A program made the position numbers and the translations under genes. Below, piece by piece: positions 59,603-64,000 of a stretch of DNA of 64,000 nucleotides; position 1 is the stretch's first letter, and each line of letters opens with the position of its first letter. Under the pieces are notes generated by a model. The model made no database searches and was not told the DNA's origin. It saw only the letters and a list, made by a program, of their open reading frames with translations. Origin of the DNA: Polymorphum gilvum SL003B-26A1 (GTDB lineage Bacteria > Pseudomonadota > Alphaproteobacteria > Rhizobiales > Stappiaceae); assembly GCF_000192745.1 (NCBI RefSeq), contig NC_015259.1:2185001-2249000 (forward strand). Direction: 5' to 3'.

Positions 59603-59887
59603 ATGGTCCGTACACTGATGCGCACGAGTGGGCTTGCCGTAGGGCTTTTCCTGGCCGGCGCGGCCGGTTCCGCGCAGGCCGTGGTCTATTGCACGGCCGT
59701 GGGGGTGCCCAGGGGCTGCGTCGTCCGACCGGCGCCGGTCGTCGTGGTGCCGCCGCCGGTCGTCGTGGTGCCGGGCGCGCCGGCGGTGCGTGCGGTGACG
59801 CCGGGAGTAGGCGCCCCCGGCGTCGGGGTGCGGCCCGGTGCGGCTGTCAACCTCGGCGGGCCGGTCAACCGCCGGGGCGTGCGCTGA
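59603..59887 (+). CDS. Small secreted Val/Pro-rich protein
   Basis: 94-residue protein with a signal peptide (RTSGLAVGLFLAGAAGSAQA, cleavage near AQA-VV), then VVYCTAVGVPRGCVVRP with two cysteines and a low-complexity Pro/Val/Gly/Arg tail. Strong purine-rich ribosome-binding site (GAAGAGGAGGG) upstream. Similar small secreted proteins of unknown function are common in Hyphomicrobiales. Confidence 0.75.
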   Translation: MVRTLMRTSGLAVGLFLAGAAGSAQAVVYCTAVGVPRGCVVRPAPVVVVPPPVVVVPGAPAVRAVTPGVGAPGVGVRPGAAVNLGGPVNRRGVR

Positions 59888-59915
59888 GAGGGGCAAGACG
59901 TCCGGGTCAGCCGGG

Positions 59916-61829
59916 TCAGGGCGGCAGCACCGTCCCGCCCGGCAGTACCGCCGGCAGGTCCAGTTGAACCCGCGTGCCGGATGCGTCCGAGGCGACGGTC
60001 AGGCGGGCGCCGATCCGGGCGGCGCGCTCCTGCATGTTGCCGAGCCCCCGGCCGGTCGAGGAGACCGAGGCTCCGCCGTCGCCGTCGTCTTCCACGGCGA
60101 TGCGGCCGAATGCCTTTCCGTCCGGTACGGTAACGGTTTGCAGCCGCACCCGCACGGTTCCGGCGGCGGAGTGCTTCAGCGCGTTGGTCACCGCCTCGTC
60201 AAGGATGCGCAGGATGTTGAGCACGTGGGACGGGCGCAGGTCGTCGAGGATCGGCAGGCCGGGCTGGGTGTCGATCTTCCAGTCGAGGGCGACGTTGCCG
60301 GCCCGCAGCCGGCCCTCCATCCGGTCTCGCCACGTCGCCAGGACAAGCATAAGGTCGCCCTGAATGTCGTCCATGGCGTCGACGACCAGGCGGAGATCCT
60401 GCAACGCCGTGCGGGCGGCCTCACCGATCGCGGCCGCGTCCTGGTCCTTCTGCCGGGCGAGCGAGACGATCGACACCAGCTGGCCGCCGACGCCGTCGTG
60501 AAGGTCGCGCATCAGCCTTGCGCGTTCCTCCATGAGGGCGCTGGCGCGCAGATGATGGCGTTCGCGCTGGAAGCTTGCCCGCAGCGCCGCCTCCGCCTCT
60601 TCGACCCGCTGCTTCAGCTGGCGGGCGAACAGCTCGGCAGCGGCGAGTGCGCGCACCAGGCGCAGGGCGACGATACCGCCGACGGCGATGGAGAACAGCG
60701 GGGTGTAGAGGCGCACCAGAAGGATGCGCCGGTCACTCAGGATGTCGCCCAGGACCATGATGTCGTGCGCGGCGAGAGCCCCCAGGACCGTGAGGGCAAG
60801 CGAAAAGACGAGTCCGGTTTCGTTATGGTCGACGACGTAGGCGCGGGCGCTGAGGACGGCTCCGACCAGCATGCACAGGCCCGCCAACAGCGCGCCCGGA
60901 ACGAGCATCAGCACGGCCATGGTGAAATCGTCCGAGACCAGTCCGGTGACGACGGCGGCGGTGCCCGGCAGCAGGATGAGCATCGACGCCTTGGGCATCC
61001 TGACGCCGAGGTGTCTGGCGATTGCAAGCACCGCCAGTGCGACCTCAAGCAGCGGCAGCCCGTGCAGGGCGCGGTAGACGGAGGGCGAGAAGGTTAGCGT
61101 GTTGGGCACCGTTGCGAGGGTGTAGACGGCACCGAGCGTGAGGCTGAGGGCCAACAGGCCGGAGCCGTCGTCGGTCTTCTGCTGGAACCAGAACAGGAAC
61201 AGCAGGGCGCCGAGGGCGAGATTGACGATCGCGATCGCGCCCGGCAGCAGGAAGAACAGCAGCGTGCGCTGTTCGTGCGCCCGCCGTAGCGGTTGCTCCG
61301 CACCGACATAGACGGTCTCCAGATAACCGCTGAGGTAGCCGGGCGAGGCCAGCAGAACGGTCATCTCGACAGGCGTGGATGCCAGCAGCGCGTCGGGAAC
61401 GGTTGCCAGCAGACTGGTGTTGCGCGCCGGCGGCTGCGCGCTGGAAAAGCCAAGGTCGCCGGCGATTCGGGTGCCGTCGACGCGAAGCTCGATGCGGCCG
61501 GTGAAGCGGGGAACGAAAACGGCGAGATTGCCCGACCGGGCCGCGAGGTCGGCAGGCAGGAGGAAGCGGTAGACGCCGGTCTCCTGGGATTGCGGCCGCC
61601 TGTTCCAGTTGTGGGGCAGGGTGACGGTCAGCGCGGTTTGTGGAGGGTCGCTCGCCATGCGGAACGCCGCCTCGCGGGCGTGCCAGGCGCCCTCGGGCAA
61701 GGGGAAGTCCACCCCGGTGAGGATCCACGTCACCAGCAGCACCAGGGCGGTGAGCAGGACGATGACGGTGAGCCGTTGCGGCCGCCCCTCCACCACGTCC
61801 GGAGCCAGGGGGACAGGCGGCGAGTTCAC
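59916..61829 (-). CDS. 7TM sensor histidine kinase (NarL-type partner)
   Basis: 637-residue membrane histidine kinase. One N-terminal helix, a periplasmic beta-sandwich domain (about residues 30-175) like the 7TM-DISM extracellular domain, seven transmembrane helices (about 180-400), a coiled linker, HisKA_3 with phosphoacceptor in MRDLHDGVGGQLVSIV, and a HATPase domain (DEAVTNALKHS; GRGLGNMQERA). GTG start overlapping the regulator stop by 4 nt. Signals through the co-encoded regulator; 7TM-DISM kinases usually sense carbohydrates or small ligands. Confidence 0.88.
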   Translation of the reverse strand: MNSPPVPLAPDVVEGRPQRLTVIVLLTALVLLVTWILTGVDFPLPEGAWHAREAAFRMASDPPQTALTVTLPHNWNRRPQSQETGVYRFLLPADLAARSGNLAVFVPRFTGRIELRVDGTRIAGDLGFSSAQPPARNTSLLATVPDALLASTPVEMTVLLASPGYLSGYLETVYVGAEQPLRRAHEQRTLLFFLLPGAIAIVNLALGALLFLFWFQQKTDDGSGLLALSLTLGAVYTLATVPNTLTFSPSVYRALHGLPLLEVALAVLAIARHLGVRMPKASMLILLPGTAAVVTGLVSDDFTMAVLMLVPGALLAGLCMLVGAVLSARAYVVDHNETGLVFSLALTVLGALAAHDIMVLGDILSDRRILLVRLYTPLFSIAVGGIVALRLVRALAAAELFARQLKQRVEEAEAALRASFQRERHHLRASALMEERARLMRDLHDGVGGQLVSIVSLARQKDQDAAAIGEAARTALQDLRLVVDAMDDIQGDLMLVLATWRDRMEGRLRAGNVALDWKIDTQPGLPILDDLRPSHVLNILRILDEAVTNALKHSAAGTVRVRLQTVTVPDGKAFGRIAVEDDGDGGASVSSTGRGLGNMQERAARIGARLTVASDASGTRVQLDLPAVLPGGTVLPP

Positions 61830-62524
61830 AGCTTGATCAGCCCCTGTTGAACCGCCTCGAACACGGCTTCGCCGCGGTTGGTGACGTGGAGCTTGCGGTA
61901 GATCGTCTTGATGTAGCCGGTGACGGTCTGGGGCGAGATGCCCAACTGGGCGGCGATCTCGGCATAGCGATAGCCCTTGGCGATGCCCCATAGGATATCG
62001 GCTTCGCGCGGCGTCAGGCGGATCGCCGGTTCGCAGGGTTCGTCGCCGGCCGGCAGCTGGGCGTTGCGCACGATATAGCGCGCGATCGACGCCGAGATCG
62101 GCGAATGGCCGCGGACCAGGTCGTGCACCGCCGCGGCGATGTCGTTCGGGAACGCGTCCTTCAGGATGTAGCCCATCGCCCCGACGCGGATGGCCGACAG
62201 AACGCTTGCCTCGTCCGCCATCACGGAGACGACCATGATGTCGACCTCCGGCAGGCGCCGGCGCGCCTCGCGGATCAGCGCGATACCGGTTCCGTCGGGC
62301 AGGTTCAGGTCGCACAGGATCACGCGCGGCTGCCAGTCGAGACCGGCCAGCCCCTCGCTCAAGGTGCCGCCCTCCTTGACCGTGAAGCCAGCGTCGCCGT
62401 CGAGGGCGGCCAGAATATGCGCGCGCGTCGGAGCGTCGTCCTCGATCAGGAGCACGCGAACCGGCGCGCCTGCAGGATTGGCGCCGCCGGCACGCGGCGT
62501 GGCCGTGTCATCGATGCCTGTCAT
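61826..62524 (-). CDS. NarL/LuxR-family response regulator
   Basis: 232-residue regulator. Receiver domain with acidic pocket IEDD, phosphoacceptor Asp in LCDLNLPDGTG and Lys in YILKDAF; C-terminal LuxR helix-turn-helix (LTPREADILWGIAKGYRYAE; GISPQTVTGYIKTIYRKLHV). Translationally coupled upstream partner of the sensor kinase. Targets unknown. Confidence 0.9.
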   Translation of the reverse strand: MTGIDDTATPRAGGANPAGAPVRVLLIEDDAPTRAHILAALDGDAGFTVKEGGTLSEGLAGLDWQPRVILCDLNLPDGTGIALIREARRRLPEVDIMVVSVMADEASVLSAIRVGAMGYILKDAFPNDIAAAVHDLVRGHSPISASIARYIVRNAQLPAGDEPCEPAIRLTPREADILWGIAKGYRYAEIAAQLGISPQTVTGYIKTIYRKLHVTNRGEAVFEAVQQGLIKL

Positions 62525-62652
62525 GGGCGCTCCGCAGTGCCCGACGCGGCGTGCATGGTGCGTGCGAGCGCCGGCCGCCGGACGATCCGCTCAGTATGTC
62601 CCAAAACCGCACCTGCTCCCACCCCAGGTTCATGGCTGCCCGCGCCCGCGTC

Positions 62653-63894
62653 CTAATGCGTGCCCGGCGGTGCGTCGCGCCAGGCACGGCCTTCCAGTGC
62701 CCGCCGGTAGCCGTAGTCGAACAGCGCCTCCATGTAGGCCTCGTCGAAGGGCGCCGGCAGCTTCTTGGTGAAGTCGCTTTCGATGTAGGCGACGTTGAAC
62801 GCGGCGCCGTGCTTCCTTGCCAGGTCGTACATGATCTGGATCGACTGGACGCCGTGCGCCTTGATGATCGTCGACAGCGAACGGCCGGCGATCGCGAAGG
62901 TGCGGCTGCGCGTGGCGTCGAAGCGCGGCTGCATGCTGTTGTTCATCAGCATGTAGAGCGTGCGTTTGCGCCGGTCGACGCTCGGCCGTCTGGCGGTGCC
63001 GGGAGAGATGGTGGTCGGCAACGTCAGCACCTGCATGGTCGTGCCGCCGTCGACATGCATTTCCTCGATGGTCACGCCGTTGGCCTCGGCCTTGATGAAC
63101 ACGGGCGGGAACAGGCCGGGAATGCTGGCCGAGGCGAGCAGCACGTCGAGGAACAGGGCGCGCCGGCGCGGGGAGGGCGTCGCAGCGATCTTGCCCATAT
63201 CCCAGACGACCGGGCGCTGGGCGTCCAGGTTGGTCGTGACGATGTAGAGCCGGCGGCCGTTCCTGTGCGCGGCGGCGATCTCGTCGAGCATCCGGTCGGT
63301 CAGCTGTGCGTCGATCGTCCTGCGCAGCGGCGTGGTGTCCATGGCTGCCGCACCGCCGACCAGGCTGGGAAGTCCGGCGAACTTGAACACGCTCTCCTTG
63401 CCGATGTCGGTGAAGATCCTGCGCAACTGCTCGTCGTAGTGCGGGCCGAGGAAGGCGAACGGCGCCATGAGCGCGCCGGTCGACACGCCGGATACCAGCT
63501 CGTACTGTGGCCGCTGGCCGGCATCCGTCAGGCCGACGAGCAGGCCGGCTCCGAAGGCGCCGTCCTCGCCGCCGCCGGAGATCATCAGCCACTCGGCGCT
63601 GCCCCGCTTCAGCACGTCGGGTCCCTTGGCCGCGACCTCGGCGAGGACGCGTTCGATCATGCGGTTCCGGAACGCGCTGCCGTCGTCGTCGGCATAGAAG
63701 CGGATATCGTCGAACCCGTCGATGGTCGCGACCGCCTGCTGCGTCTCGTCATAGGTCGCGCGCTGCGGCACGCTCGCACAGGCCGCCAGGAGTGCGACCG
63801 CCATGACCAGACTGCCGGGTCTGGTCCATCTGCGGGACCGTGTCTCGACGCGCCGAGGTCCGGCCGCGCGACGCTCCGACACATGGTCTGGCAT
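62653..63894 (-). CDS. Patatin-like phospholipase lipoprotein
   Basis: 413-residue patatin-fold acyl hydrolase. Signal peptide with lipobox near residue 39 (ALLAAC), oxyanion hole SGGGEDGAFGAG, nucleophile GVSTG and catalytic Asp in HVDGGTT, the Ser-Asp dyad. Predicted to be anchored in the envelope and to act on lipids. Start at 63894 is upstream-most; a later start at the MAVALL methionine cannot be excluded. Confidence 0.87.
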   Translation of the reverse strand: MPDHVSERRAAGPRRVETRSRRWTRPGSLVMAVALLAACASVPQRATYDETQQAVATIDGFDDIRFYADDDGSAFRNRMIERVLAEVAAKGPDVLKRGSAEWLMISGGGEDGAFGAGLLVGLTDAGQRPQYELVSGVSTGALMAPFAFLGPHYDEQLRRIFTDIGKESVFKFAGLPSLVGGAAAMDTTPLRRTIDAQLTDRMLDEIAAAHRNGRRLYIVTTNLDAQRPVVWDMGKIAATPSPRRRALFLDVLLASASIPGLFPPVFIKAEANGVTIEEMHVDGGTTMQVLTLPTTISPGTARRPSVDRRKRTLYMLMNNSMQPRFDATRSRTFAIAGRSLSTIIKAHGVQSIQIMYDLARKHGAAFNVAYIESDFTKKLPAPFDEAYMEALFDYGYRRALEGRAWRDAPPGTH

Positions 63895-63965
63895 GGAAGC
63901 GCTCCTGCTGCCGGCGGGAGGGGCCGCCGCGGGTAACGACAGCCGCCCGCGCGCCGGTCGTGCCG

Positions 63966-64000
63966 CTACTGGGTGGCGGCGGCGATGGCGGCCCTGCAGC
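63966..64000 (-). CDS. Possible C-terminus of a minus-strand gene entering from the right
   Basis: On the minus strand an open frame runs in from the window edge and ends CRAAIAAATQ-stop at 63966-63968. Too short to identify; could be chance. Confidence 0.25.
   Translation of the reverse strand, partial: CRAAIAAATQ

Noticed and set aside
59265-59618. 117-codon open frame downstream of the AT-rich island
   Set aside because: Ser/Arg/Pro-rich composition, no ribosome-binding site, and it overlaps the start of the better-supported secreted protein gene at 59603.

Overview
The window is a GC-rich stretch of about 64 kb from an alphaproteobacterium, most probably of the order Hyphomicrobiales (Rhizobiales). 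The evidence is the gene order (nuo operon - birA - rnj - mce - DUF1467 - proS - lolCD - dnaE; rpsB - tsf - pyrH - frr - uppS - cdsA - dxr - rseP - bamA - lpxD - fabZ - lpxA - lpxI - lpxB; gltX / comEC / lexA), the use of LpxI, and LexA boxes of the alphaproteobacterial GTTC-N7-GTTC type. No tRNA, rRNA, insertion sequence, phage gene or CRISPR array was found.

Region 1 (1-17.5 kb, + strand) holds the respiratory complex I operon from the end of nuoD to nuoN. It is interrupted by an FkbM-type methyltransferase between nuoD and nuoE and by a 76-residue membrane protein between nuoH and nuoI. nuoE carries a long C-terminal extension reached only across an apparent one-base frameshift near 2460. 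birA, ribonuclease J, methylmalonyl-CoA epimerase and a DUF1467 protein follow, closed by a strong hairpin terminator. Region 2 (18-25.5 kb, +) is proS, lolC, lolD and dnaE. The lolD-dnaE gap hides a 32-codon membrane microprotein behind two LexA boxes, and a 38-bp tandem duplication of the dnaE start. Region 3 (25.5-40.3 kb, +) is the translation / isoprenoid / envelope-assembly supercluster ending with lipid A synthesis. Region 4 (40.3-47.2 kb) is gltA and gltX (-), comEC (+) and lexA (-, with its own LexA box).

Region 5 (47.3-58.8 kb) is an accessory locus that looks like an unusual peptide-modification (RiPP) system. It encodes four precursor-like proteins in two paralogous pairs. One pair carries a stretch with Asn at every second position inside an Ala/Asn/Thr repeat; the other carries a Thr/Ser/Ala/Val-rich stretch. 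All four share a leader-like N-terminus, and in all four the low-complexity stretch is internal, followed by a conserved C-terminal domain. They sit with a B12-type radical SAM protein of the bacteriocin-maturation family, two mutually homologous small radical SAM proteins, a radical SAM/SPASM protein, an NPP-motif methyltransferase, an alpha/beta hydrolase and, on the other strand, an SdpI-like membrane protein resembling a toxin-immunity protein. An AT-rich island (58.95-59.3 kb) lies upstream of the first precursor gene.

Region 6 (59.6-64 kb) has a small secreted protein, a two-component system (7TM sensor kinase and NarL-type regulator) and a patatin-like lipoprotein. The core regions are ordinary housekeeping; region 5 and the SOS-controlled microprotein are the parts most likely to be new.
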